Source: an uncultured Methanoregula sp. (GTDB taxonomy: Archaea > Halobacteriota > Methanomicrobia > Methanomicrobiales > Methanospirillaceae). From it: a stretch of DNA of 64,000 bases. A program made the position numbers and the translations under genes. Position 1 is the first letter of the stretch. The number at the start of each line of letters is the position of its first letter. Below are positions 9,606 through 16,988 of the stretch, piece after piece. The notes below the pieces were generated by a model. That model saw only the letters and a program-made list of their open reading frames with translations, had not been told where the DNA came from and searched no databases. The DNA is taken from contig NZ_OY787453.1 of the NCBI RefSeq assembly GCF_963678795.1, positions 620,001-684,000 on the forward strand. Direction: 5' to 3'.

Positions 9606-9947
9606 ATGGTTGATGCAAAAGTCATCGAAGCGGTAAATTTTTTCAAAAAAACTCTTGAGTCCACAGGAATCCATATCAGTGATCTGATCCTGTTCGGTTC
9701 TTCCAGTTCCGGGGCACTTCAACCAGGAAGTGATATCGACATTGCCGTGATATCCGATGATTTTTCCGGCATGGATATTTTTGCACGGGCACGCTCAACA
9801 AAAGATGCTGAGCTCAGCACGATCCGGAAATACCGGATAGCTCTTGACATCATCACGCTCACACCCAATGAATACCAGGATCAGAACTCTCTGTTTCTTA
9901 ATAATATCCGGAAAGGAATTCCTGTTCACTCAGCTCAATCAGCATGA
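9606..9947 (+). CDS. minimal nucleotidyltransferase (MNT-type) protein
   Basis: A 113-residue protein of the polymerase-beta-like nucleotidyltransferase superfamily. The signature GSSSSG begins at G31-S32 and is followed by D43-I-D45, the metal-binding DxD; a third acid is likely in ALDIITL. MNT proteins commonly pair with HEPN toxins, which they AMPylate. The ATG at 9606 is chosen because GGAG lies 8 nt before it. No HEPN gene follows: the next 140 bases are non-coding. Thus it looks like an orphan half of an MNT/HEPN system, or it acts on another partner in the island. Confidence 0.82.
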   Translation: MVDAKVIEAVNFFKKTLESTGIHISDLILFGSSSSGALQPGSDIDIAVISDDFSGMDIFARARSTKDAELSTIRKYRIALDIITLTPNEYQDQNSLFLNNIRKGIPVHSAQSA

Positions 9948-10089
9948 AGTTGCTTTTCTTGAGTATCTGAAGACCGGCTGTATGGCGGGATCGGTCAGGC
10001 GGCCCCCCCTTCATCGGGATCCATGTTGATGTTATCATTGATGAACAATAGTTCCATTCCCTAATGATTATAATAAGAACTGCACAAGT

Positions 10090-10329
10090 ATGATCATGAG
10101 CTCTGGTGTCACGATTGATCAGGTCTACCAGGAGATCAAAAAAATCCGGGAGGATATGGTGAAGCGGGAAGATCTCGAAGCCCTCATTGATACTGTCGAG
10201 ATCCTGAGCAACCCGACAGCCATGCAGGCAATCAAAAAGAGCGACCGCGACATCCGGCAGGGCCGTGTGAAAGCCATATCATCGGTTGATGATCTGCTCT
10301 CTCACCCCCAAATACGGGCGACACCCTAA
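10090..10329 (+). CDS. orphan RelB/Phd-type antitoxin-like protein
   Basis: A 79-residue protein with a helical N-terminus (VTIDQVYQEIKKIREDM) and a C-terminal ISSVDDLLSHPQIR, a pattern met in small archaeal antitoxins that pair with RelE/ParE-like toxins. A toxin would be expected to start at about 10325-10335, and an ATG is there (10332), but its frame stops after five codons. The toxin therefore seems lost. About 70 bases further on lies the repeat array that hosts the insertion sequence. Starts are either MIMSSG at 10090 or the Met two codons later. Confidence 0.6.
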   Translation: MIMSSGVTIDQVYQEIKKIREDMVKREDLEALIDTVEILSNPTAMQAIKKSDRDIRQGRVKAISSVDDLLSHPQIRATP

Positions 10330-10397
10330 AAATGTCAGAACGTTCCTGAAGATTTCTCCCGGGCACTCATGCTGAATCAAAGCCCGGTTACTATTTT

Positions 10398-10483
10398 TCA
10401 ATCAAGGTCCGGTTGATCCATGAGCGGTTTTCAAACGCGATCGTGATCGCGATGAAACATTTTCAACCAAGGTTTGATGAAAA
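10398..10483. repeat. left copy of an ~85-bp direct repeat with internal palindrome
   Basis: This block matches 11695-11780 closely. The shared core is GAGCGGTTTTCAAACGCGAT followed by the rest of a 7-2-7 palindrome (CGCGATC-GT-GATCGCG at 10436-10451) and a second degenerate unit TCAACCAAGGTTTGATGA. Both copies begin and end with the small palindromic unit described for the array. It predates the insertion sequence, which entered just to its right. Confidence 0.75.
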
Positions 10484-10487
10484 ATTC

Positions 10488-11495
10488 TTGCTCTGTAGAA
10501 ATCATTTTCTTGATAATGAAAAAGAGTCAAAATCGACCGAAAGATCTAAGGTACGGTGTCTCCTCATATTGTTATGTTCAGTAACGATAAGGAGACAATA
10601 AAGAAATCGTCAGGCCGGTTTATCCGTTTTATCAAACATGCATTTTCAATAGTACAATCTTCCAGGATTTCCCCGTATTCCTGCAAATATTCGAGGAGAG
10701 ATTACACCCAGCATCAACTTCTGACGTTACTTCTCTTCAAAGAATACCGGAAAGAAGATTATCGTACAGTCATATGGAACCTCGAAGAGATGGATCGTAT
10801 CCGAGCAGTACTCGGGCTTACAACTATCCCTCACTTCACAACGCTCCAAAAATTTCTCTGTCGTATCAAATCCTTGTACTTCGATCTTCTCTTCAAAAAT
10901 ACTCTGAAATTATTCTACTCAGAGGACGGTACAATCTCTATCACAGCCATCGATTCGTCCGGGTTCACCAGCGGATATTCCAGTCACTATTACTCCGTAA
11001 GAACCGGAAAAATCCGGAAACATTTCCTAAAAACTTCGATTGCTGTCGATACTGATCAGCAGGTAATTACTGGATTCACGATATCGAAAAGCCGGGTCCA
11101 CGATTCTCAACATGCTTTCATTCTTCTCAAGAGATGCCACAAATCTCGGAGATCGGAGTGTTATCTCATGGACAGAGGATACGATTCTGAAAAAATGCAC
11201 CGAATGATCCGGGAATCTCTGAATGCTGATTCGGTTATTCCTACCAGAATCTGGAAAAATACCGAACATGTCTGGGGAAAATATCGTAAAGAAATGACCG
11301 ACAATTTTGATTCAACCCGTTACCGAAAACGGTTCCTGGTTGAAACCAAGTTCTCGGTTCTCAAACGAAGGTTCGGGGCTGACCTGAAATCTCGATTATT
11401 TCAGATTCAGAAGAAGGAAATCTCTTGCAAAATCATTCTCGCTAACCTTGACAGGTTCATACAATTTGTTTGGATTGAGGTTTTCTACAGAGCAA
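10488..11495 (+). mobile_element. IS5-family-like insertion sequence, about 1008 bp
   Basis: The ends are defined by a 14-bp perfect terminal inverted repeat: TTGCTCTGTAGAAA at 10488-10501 and its reverse complement TTTCTACAGAGCAA at 11482-11495. They are flanked by an identical AAATTC at 10482-10487 and 11496-11501, a 6-bp target duplication (7 bp if the last A of the terminal repeat is counted). The single gene inside encodes a DDE transposase. The intact repeats and duplication point to a recent insertion. Confidence 0.85.
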
Positions 11496-11608
11496 AAATT
11501 CTCAGTCAAAGTCTGCCGGAAAAATTTCAATCAAGGTTCGGTTGCGAAAAGTTAACTACATCTGTATCAGCCGGATCGGGCAGTCTGCGACGGAAGCGGG
11601 TTCACTGA
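10556..11608 (+). CDS. IS5-type DDE transposase whose frame reads through the right terminal repeat
   Basis: A 350-codon frame; the catalytic triad is visible as D133 in TAIDSSGF, D206 in MDRGYD and E263 in [13 protein letters not shown], the usual IS5/DDE_Tnp_1 pattern. The frame starts with GTG at 10556; an ATG at 10574 (MFSNDKE) is an alternative. Only the first 313 residues are encoded within the element: the terminal repeat itself codes FYRAK, and the last 37 residues come from flanking host DNA, so the stop codon is supplied by the target site. The frame is intact, so the enzyme may be active. Confidence 0.88.
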   Translation: MSPHIVMFSNDKETIKKSSGRFIRFIKHAFSIVQSSRISPYSCKYSRRDYTQHQLLTLLLFKEYRKEDYRTVIWNLEEMDRIRAVLGLTTIPHFTTLQKFLCRIKSLYFDLLFKNTLKLFYSEDGTISITAIDSSGFTSGYSSHYYSVRTGKIRKHFLKTSIAVDTDQQVITGFTISKSRVHDSQHAFILLKRCHKSRRSECYLMDRGYDSEKMHRMIRESLNADSVIPTRIWKNTEHVWGKYRKEMTDNFDSTRYRKRFLVETKFSVLKRRFGADLKSRLFQIQKKEISCKIILANLDRFIQFVWIEVFYRAKILSQSLPEKFQSRFGCEKLTTSVSAGSGSLRRKRVH

Positions 11609-11694
11609 CAGCATTTTTCAACCAGGGTTCGCCTGGAATTTTTCAGTCAAAGTCTGGTTGAAAAAATAAAATCAGGGTTTGATGAAAAAATGAA

Positions 11695-11780
11695 AATCAA
11701 AGTCTGGTTGATCTGCGAGCGGTTTTCAAACGCGATCATGATCGCGATGAACATTTTCAAATCAGGGTTTGATTGAACAT
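11695..11780. repeat. right copy of the ~85-bp direct repeat
   Basis: Matches the left copy at 10398-10483. Its palindrome CGCGATCATGATCGCG (11731-11746) is perfect, whereas the left copy has GT at the centre. It is followed by another degenerate unit at 11757-11776. Confidence 0.75.
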
Positions 11781-11884
11781 TGTCGTTCTAACGGAGGGTC
11801 CCCCACCCCGTTCGATCTGAGCTGGGAATGAGGGGAGGTCCACCGTTCCGCAATCCTCATGTATCTTCCCGGCAACCGTATCAC

Positions 11885-13372
11885 ATGGACACGCCGGATT
11901 CCTTCATGAAGCAGGAGGGATTCGGCCTTCTCCTCCTCTCCCTCTCGCTTGCGGCCTTCATGTCGAGCCTCGACAGCAATATCGTGAATATCGCGCTGCC
12001 GTCAATCTCCGAATCCTTCGATCTCACCACAACGACCGTGAGCTGGGTCACCACTTCGTACCTGCTTGTCATCACGGGCTGCCTCCTTGTCTTTGGCAGG
12101 ATTGCGGATACGATGGGATACCGGAAGATCTTCCTGTCGGGTTTTCTTATCTTCACGCTCGGATCCTTCTGCTGCGCTATCCTGCCGGAGATCGCGTTCG
12201 GATTTGGCTCGCTCATCGCTTCCCGGATGTTCCAGGCCGTGGGCGGGGCAATGATGCTGTCGGTATCTCCTGCCATGGTCACCGCGTATTTCCCGGGCGA
12301 CTGGAAGGCGAAAGCGATGAGCATCGTCGCGGCCTTTGCCGCCCTCGGCACGGCAATTGCATCCCCCCTTGGCGGCATCCTGAGCCAGTACCTCTCCTGG
12401 CACTGGATCTTCCTCGTCAACGTACCGATCGGGATCTTTGCCCTCCTCCTCGGGGCAAAGGTCATCCCCGCATCGCAGCCACCGGCTGCCTCCGGCACGT
12501 TCGACCGGGCCGGCGCCGGCCTTATCTTTGCCGGGCTCGCGTCGCTCGTCTTTGTGGTATCGGAAGGCCCGACCCTGGGCTGGACATCCCCCGTCATCCT
12601 CGCAATCGCGCTCCTTGCGGCAGTCACCCTGCTCTGGTTCGTCCGCCACGAACGGTGGATTGCTGACCCGATCCTCGATCTCAGTCTCTTCCGGAACCGG
12701 AACTTCTTTCTGGCAAACCTTCTCCTCCTCCTGGTTGGTTTCAGTTTCTCCGGCATCTGCTATCTCCTGCCGTTTTATCTCGAGTATGTTCATAATTATT
12801 CTCCCTCTTCCACCGGCCTTGTCATGACCGCGCTCTCGGTTCCCATGGTGCTCGCCGGCCTCGCGGCGGGTGCGACCTATAAACGGTTCGGGCCGCGCCG
12901 GCTCTCCATCCTTGCATGCATCCCTCTCATCCTCGGTTATGTCATGATGACCCGGCTCGCATTCCACACCTCGACCGGCTTTGTCGTAGCTGCCCTTGCC
13001 CTGATAGGCCTCGGGCTGGGACTGATCTTCACCCCGGCCACGACCATGATCATGATGATGGTTGGAAAAGCAAAAGCCGGGATGGTCTCGGGCCTTACGA
13101 ACCTTGAGCGGAAAGTGCCCACACCTCTCGGGATCGCGACCTTCAATGCGATCTTCATCGCGGGGGCCATTTTTATTGCAAAAGACTATGATGTTACCAA
13201 GCGGTCGCCGTCCGGTCTCCGTCTGGAGACTCTCTCGGCAGGATTCGATCTTGCATTCATCATCTCGGTCGTATTCGGGATCGTGATCCTGATTATCGCC
13301 ATCGCCATCAGAGAAGAGACCCACCCGGACTATGCGGAAGAGGCGAACATTTTGCATGGGGATTCTCACTGA
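11885..13372 (+). CDS. MFS drug-exporter-like transporter, 14-helix (EmrB/QacA) type
   Basis: About 495 residues, strongly hydrophobic, with around 14 membrane spans. DHA2-type features include LDSNIVNIALPSI in helix 1 (motif D1-like), GRIADTMGYRK (motif A) and GGILSQYLSWHWIFLVNVPIG (motif C and the start of the next helix, given here in parts: GGILSQ, WHWIFLVN). Such proteins export drugs or other toxic compounds using the proton gradient; the substrate here is unknown. The frame is open from an ATG at 11828, but the Met at 11885 (MDTPDSF) gives the usual short N-terminus before helix 1. It stands alone between the IS/repeat array and the second toxin-antitoxin pair. Confidence 0.9.
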   Translation: MDTPDSFMKQEGFGLLLLSLSLAAFMSSLDSNIVNIALPSISESFDLTTTTVSWVTTSYLLVITGCLLVFGRIADTMGYRKIFLSGFLIFTLGSFCCAILPEIAFGFGSLIASRMFQAVGGAMMLSVSPAMVTAYFPGDWKAKAMSIVAAFAALGTAIASPLGGILSQYLSWHWIFLVNVPIGIFALLLGAKVIPASQPPAASGTFDRAGAGLIFAGLASLVFVVSEGPTLGWTSPVILAIALLAAVTLLWFVRHERWIADPILDLSLFRNRNFFLANLLLLLVGFSFSGICYLLPFYLEYVHNYSPSSTGLVMTALSVPMVLAGLAAGATYKRFGPRRLSILACIPLILGYVMMTRLAFHTSTGFVVAALALIGLGLGLIFTPATTMIMMMVGKAKAGMVSGLTNLERKVPTPLGIATFNAIFIAGAIFIAKDYDVTKRSPSGLRLETLSAGFDLAFIISVVFGIVILIIAIAIREETHPDYAEEANILHGDSH

Positions 13373-13722
13373 CCCGGAGGCCTTGTTCTCCTTCGGTGAC
13401 CGATATGCCGGAAATACTTCCCGGCCCGGAACCACCTCAGTATCGAAAAAATGCGTGTCAGTTCCCGGTATTTCGCAGGGATTCTGTCAATTTTACTCCG
13501 GAGGATGCCCACCCGGTGACCATGTTCACAGGGGTCAGCCGGGGTGGCGAACGTCAGGGTTTTTCGGGCTATGGGGTGAGAATGGAAAGGAACCCTTTTT
13601 TCCGGAACAGCCTCCGGTAACGTCCTTTCGTATTGCATCCTCTCAAATCCCTGCCGGGCAGGAACTCCCGTTCGGACCCCTATCCTGCAGCCGGCCGTCG
13701 ATAAACCCCCACCAAAACCCTT
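13373..13722. other. 350-base intergenic region
   Basis: GC-rich, with overlapping open frames in several phases that show no family resemblance. I see no structured RNA or repeat. A GATAAA at about 13700 could serve the following antitoxin gene. Confidence 0.4.
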
Positions 13723-13938
13723 ATGGATCCGGACATCGAGAAGAATATGATGACTGCCGAAGCCGCATCCCGGTTGCCAAAGGATCATCACGGGAAAAAA
13801 TCCCCCGGCAAACCGGTGAACAAACCAGAAAAAAAGAGGGATCTGCTCTATGCGGTCTCCGAGCATTCGCTCTCCGGATTCCTGGATGATGAACCCGATC
13901 TCTATTCTATTGCAGACCTCAAAGTCAGGTACCGATGA
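13723..13938 (+). CDS. antitoxin of second MazF-like pair
   Basis: A 71-residue, highly charged protein with a Lys-rich centre and a C-terminal segment LSGFLDDEPDLYSIADLKVRYR (read as FLDDEPDLYS then DLKVRY), a layout common in small antitoxins where the tail binds the toxin. It overlaps the toxin gene by 4 nt (ATGA). The start at 13723 has no clear Shine-Dalgarno; Met 9 or 10 are alternatives. Identity rests mainly on position beside the toxin. Confidence 0.65.
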   Translation: MDPDIEKNMMTAEAASRLPKDHHGKKSPGKPVNKPEKKRDLLYAVSEHSLSGFLDDEPDLYSIADLKVRYR

Positions 13939-14264
13939 AGGGAAAAATTGTCCTGGTCCATTTCCCGTTCACGGACCTGACTGCCGCAAAACTCCGTCCC
14001 GCTCTGGTTATCCATGAAACTCTCCAGGATGTTATTGTCGCATTTGTTTCATCCCGTGTCCCGACGCAGCTGACCGGCTCCGATCTTTCCATTTCGGAGG
14101 ATTCTCCCGCATTTTCAGATACCGGGCTCAAGGTTTCATCGGTAATAAAATTCGATAAGATTGCAACTGTTTCCAAGGATCTTGTTGAAGGAGAGATTGG
14201 GGAAATTCCTGCAAATCTTGCGCAGGATTGTAATGCGATCATGAGTCATATATTCCATCTCTGA
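13935..14264 (+). CDS. MazF/PemK-like endoribonuclease toxin, second copy
   Basis: A 109-residue protein with the PemK/MazF pattern: GKIVLVHFPFTDL, then KLRPALVIHE, VIVAFVSSR and a late helix. It is clearly related in plan to the toxin at 9251 but differs along its length, so the two are not a recent duplication. Translationally coupled to the antitoxin by an ATGA overlap. Expected to cleave RNA when released from its antitoxin. Confidence 0.86.
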   Translation: MKGKIVLVHFPFTDLTAAKLRPALVIHETLQDVIVAFVSSRVPTQLTGSDLSISEDSPAFSDTGLKVSSVIKFDKIATVSKDLVEGEIGEIPANLAQDCNAIMSHIFHL

Positions 14265-14481
14265 ACCGTATCCTCCAATACTTCACTTCAAATGCAGTGG
14301 CCGGATCCGGTTGGTTGGAGTCATCCCCTCCCCGTTTTCCCCGGAACCCGGCCCATCCACATCATCACCCCCCAGTCTCCCTCCAAGGGGGGACGGCAGA
14401 ATAGTTCCGGACCGTAAAGAGATAATTTGAATAGTAAAACTGTTTTGTTATAATAGATCCGATAAGGAAGGAAAATTCTGC

Positions 14482-14904
14482 ATGAAAAAAAGGGTGTATA
14501 TCGCGGGTCCGCTGTTTTCACAGGCCGAACTGGATTTTAATGAAAACGTGGAAAAATCTCTGAATGATCTGGGCTATGAAACCTTCCTTCCCCAGAGAGA
14601 TGGTCACACATTATCCGATTTGATTTCCCGGGGAGAACCGGAAGATGATGCAATCAAAAAAATATTTGAGCTGGATGTCAGGGAAATCCAGAAATCCGAT
14701 ATTCTCCTCCTGATCCTTGACGGGAGAGTACCCGATGAAGGTGCCTGCGTTGAATTAGGCATCGCATATGCCAATAAAAAAGAGTGTATCGGCCTGAAAA
14801 CCGATTCCCGGTGTCTGATGGAGAATCTCGATAACCCGCTTATCCTGGGAGCACTTGATGGAAAAATCGCCCGGAGCATTGACGATCTTCGTAATTTTCT
14901 TTAA
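14482..14904 (+). CDS. nucleoside 2-deoxyribosyltransferase family protein
   Basis: A 140-residue protein with the family's N-terminal KRVYIAGPLFSQAE, a central ILLLILDG strand with D, and GACVELGIAYA, in which the Glu is the expected catalytic nucleophile. Members exchange or hydrolyse the base of 2-deoxynucleosides or nucleotides, in salvage or nucleotide clean-up. A good Shine-Dalgarno (AAGGAAGG) precedes the ATG, and TTATAATA lies near 14448-14455. In this island, between toxin-antitoxin genes and a channel, a role in nucleotide-based stress or defence is possible but not shown. Confidence 0.87.
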   Translation: MKKRVYIAGPLFSQAELDFNENVEKSLNDLGYETFLPQRDGHTLSDLISRGEPEDDAIKKIFELDVREIQKSDILLLILDGRVPDEGACVELGIAYANKKECIGLKTDSRCLMENLDNPLILGALDGKIARSIDDLRNFL

Positions 14905-15026
14905 TGATTTTGGGAAATTGCCCACGCCTTCCCGGCAATACCCCGCACTCCCCGTCGAGGGGGGTCCGCTGCATACCCCCCGGGTGAATCCTGTCCTGGT
15001 TCCCTATGTGAAAAAACGGTGCGGAA

Positions 15027-15686
15027 TCAGGTAACTTTCAGGTTTGTATGAGCGGATTTCGCATCCTTCCATTGTACCGCGATGATATACACCGGGGCAA
15101 TCAGGTAAATGAACACGCTCCATGGGACCGATACCAGGGACAGGACAATTGCGATGAACGACAGTATGGGGAATATATAGGAATCTTCCTTCCCGATGGC
15201 CATCATTTTCTGGTCAGCACTCTTTTTAAGACACATTTTGTTTGCGATAACGGTGTTCCATTGCAGGACGGATAAGAGTCCCAGGCATAAGAGGTTGATC
15301 TCGAAGATGAGGGCGGCATGCGTGTTCAGGGGAAAATCGCCGACAAGGTTCGTGGAAAACGGGATCAGCCCGACAAAGAGCAGTGTCACCATATTGAGAA
15401 AGATGATCTTCTGGTTGACTCCCTGGAGATAGTGGGATCTCAGGTGATGTGCCCACCAGAAGTTTGCGAGAAGGACGAATGCGATGAGGTAATGGATAAA
15501 ATCGGGAACAATATTCAGAATCACCGTATCAACGCTACTACCGGTAATAATCCCCCCGAGCCGGGGAATATCCAGGCCCGTTATCAGCAGCGTCATCGCG
15601 ATCGCAAAGACCCCGTCGGTCAGCGTATCCATCCGGCTTTTATCAAAGATGGTAAGACTCCTGCATTCCTGCCAGTTTGTCATCAT
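15027..15686 (-). CDS. TMEM175-like (DUF1211) membrane protein, probable potassium channel subunit
   Basis: A 219-residue protein with about six membrane helices. Helix 1 has RMDTLTDGVFAIAMTLLI, the place of the RxxxFSD signature of TMEM175 proteins, with Phe-Ser replaced by Leu-Thr. Prokaryotic members assemble as tetrameric K+ channels. The start at 15686 (or the next Met codon) is preceded by GGAAGTG. It is divergent from the Cys-rich surface protein gene. A TATA-like TTGTATATC on the minus strand near 15760 could drive it. Confidence 0.85.
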   Translation of the reverse strand: MMTNWQECRSLTIFDKSRMDTLTDGVFAIAMTLLITGLDIPRLGGIITGSSVDTVILNIVPDFIHYLIAFVLLANFWWAHHLRSHYLQGVNQKIIFLNMVTLLFVGLIPFSTNLVGDFPLNTHAALIFEINLLCLGLLSVLQWNTVIANKMCLKKSADQKMMAIGKEDSYIFPILSFIAIVLSLVSVPWSVFIYLIAPVYIIAVQWKDAKSAHTNLKVT

Positions 15687-15992
15687 ATCACTTCCATAAG
15701 AGGCTCCGGTAATGCCTTCTCCTCTTTTTTGGCTCCTCTGGTTGCGTATCGATAGATATACAATTTGTAAAGTATAGTATACATTTTCTGTAATAAATAC
15801 TCGTTGGTCTCACGGGGACAGGCAGGACAGCCGGCACAAATTGACCTGAACCGGGTTGTTCTCCCGACACTTCGGTCTGTACCCTTTATTGCCCCGTGCC
15901 AGATCGCGGCCTGCCTCCGGCACTCCCCCGGCAAATCCAAACGTTTATCGCCCGCCAGTCAAATCATTACAAACTACATGGCGGGTGTTTGA
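15687..15992. other. 306-base divergent intergenic region
   Basis: Separates the TMEM175-like gene (left) from the Cys-rich surface protein gene (right). AT-rich from 15745 to 15800 with several TATA-like words (GATATACAATTTG, AGTATAGTATAC), then GC-rich. Probably holds both promoters. Confidence 0.5.
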
Positions 15993-16676
15993 ATGAGTGC
16001 ATTACGTTTGAGAACAATCCGGTTCATGCTGGCGGTCGGGTCCATTCTTCTTGTCCTTGCTGCCGTAGCCCCGGTGACCGGGTATGACAGCAGCTCGTGC
16101 AGCCCGGGGTACTACACCTACTCCACGAGCGACGGACAGTGCTGCCCCGAAGGCTACCCGTATTATTACGACGGCCACTGCCACCAGTGCCGTTACGGCA
16201 GCGTATACGACAGTCACTCCGGCACCTGTTGTCCGGAAGGCTACCCGTATTATTATGACGGCACGTGCCACCAGTGCCGTTACGGCAGCGTGTATGACAG
16301 TTATTCCGGCAGCTGTTGTCCCGGGGATACTCCCCAGTATTACGATGGCGCCTGCCATGCCTGCCGGTATGGATATAAACAATACTCAACGAGTAACGGC
16401 AATTGCTGTCCGGAAGGCTACCCGTATTACTATGACGGCACATGCCATGCGATGTCAGAGTCCGCGACCATCGGTACCGGGGTATCGATCCCCGAAGTGA
16501 ACAACGTCCCGGCCGTATTCTCGACCGCCCCGACCCCCACGCCGGAACCTGCCCCGGTGGTTATTATCGTCAATGTCCCGGCCACACCAACGAAAACTCC
16601 CCTTCCCCCGGTATTGCCCGTTCTCGGGATTGGAATACTGTGCGTGATCTGGGCCGGTATCAGGAAGAAACGATGA
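15993..16676 (+). CDS. secreted Cys-rich repeat protein with C-terminal membrane anchor
   Basis: A 227-residue protein. Residues 1-37 are a signal peptide (RFMLAVGSILLVLAAVAPVTG). Residues 38-150 hold four units of about 30 residues built on the pattern CRYGSVYDSxSGxCCPEGYPYYYDGxCHxC (the core CCPEGYPYYYDG occurs three times unchanged and once as CCPGDTPQYYDG), with five Cys per unit. A Pro/Thr-rich linker (TPTPEPAP, PTKTPLPP) leads to a single membrane helix and RKKR. It is probably a disulfide-bonded surface protein. Tyr, Cys and His are unusually frequent, so metal binding is possible. I do not recognise the family. Confidence 0.8.
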   Translation: MSALRLRTIRFMLAVGSILLVLAAVAPVTGYDSSSCSPGYYTYSTSDGQCCPEGYPYYYDGHCHQCRYGSVYDSHSGTCCPEGYPYYYDGTCHQCRYGSVYDSYSGSCCPGDTPQYYDGACHACRYGYKQYSTSNGNCCPEGYPYYYDGTCHAMSESATIGTGVSIPEVNNVPAVFSTAPTPTPEPAPVVIIVNVPATPTKTPLPPVLPVLGIGILCVIWAGIRKKR

Positions 16677-16988
16677 TCTCCGGCATCCGGCCGCAACACT
16701 TTTTTCACGTATTGCGGGTGTTACGGCAAGAAATATCACGGGCACCTGGCGATCCCCACTCAGGAAAAGTACTGACGTCCCCTCGTTTACTTCCAGCGAA
16801 CGGCGGAATGCCAAAACCTGCTCTCGCGGGTTCTCCCGCCAGATGATTATGGTCCCAGCCAGCGAGAATCTCAAAAAACTGAACGATTTTCATGATCCAT
16901 ATTTGAATTATCAGTCATTTCCCTCTCCCGGGAAAACGTTATTATCATTCGCGATACTACAGTTTTTACCCCGGGTAAAAAAAGAAAA
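16677..16988. other. 312-base convergent intergenic region
   Basis: Between two convergent genes. A small GC hairpin GCGGG-TTCT-CCCGC lies at 16826-16839, and AT-rich DNA at 16880-16990. No gene seen. Confidence 0.5.

Larger units (their letters stand above)
10398..11776. repeat. array of about nine degenerate TCAAnCA..GGTTGA units, split by an insertion sequence
   Basis: A loosely palindromic unit of about 19 nt, roughly TCAATCAAGGTCTGGTTGA and usually flanked by T- and A-runs, occurs at 10398, 10463, 11502, 11527, 11618, 11643, 11671, 11697 and 11757. With the IS (10488-11495) removed, the copies at 10463 and 11502 become near neighbours. Spacing is irregular and the units vary, so this is not CRISPR. 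It may be a relic of nested small mobile elements or an array of binding sites. Confidence 0.65.

Noticed and set aside
10398..11776. CRISPR array
   Set aside because: Units are degenerate, spacing is irregular, and no uniform spacers exist.
12002..13435. 477-residue minus-strand frame opposite the MFS gene
   Set aside because: Asp/Glu/Arg/Gly-rich antisense reading of a membrane protein; no hydrophobic or domain structure of its own.
13332..13889. 185-residue frame overlapping the MFS end and the second antitoxin
   Set aside because: It conflicts with two better supported genes and reads as random coding in GC-rich DNA.
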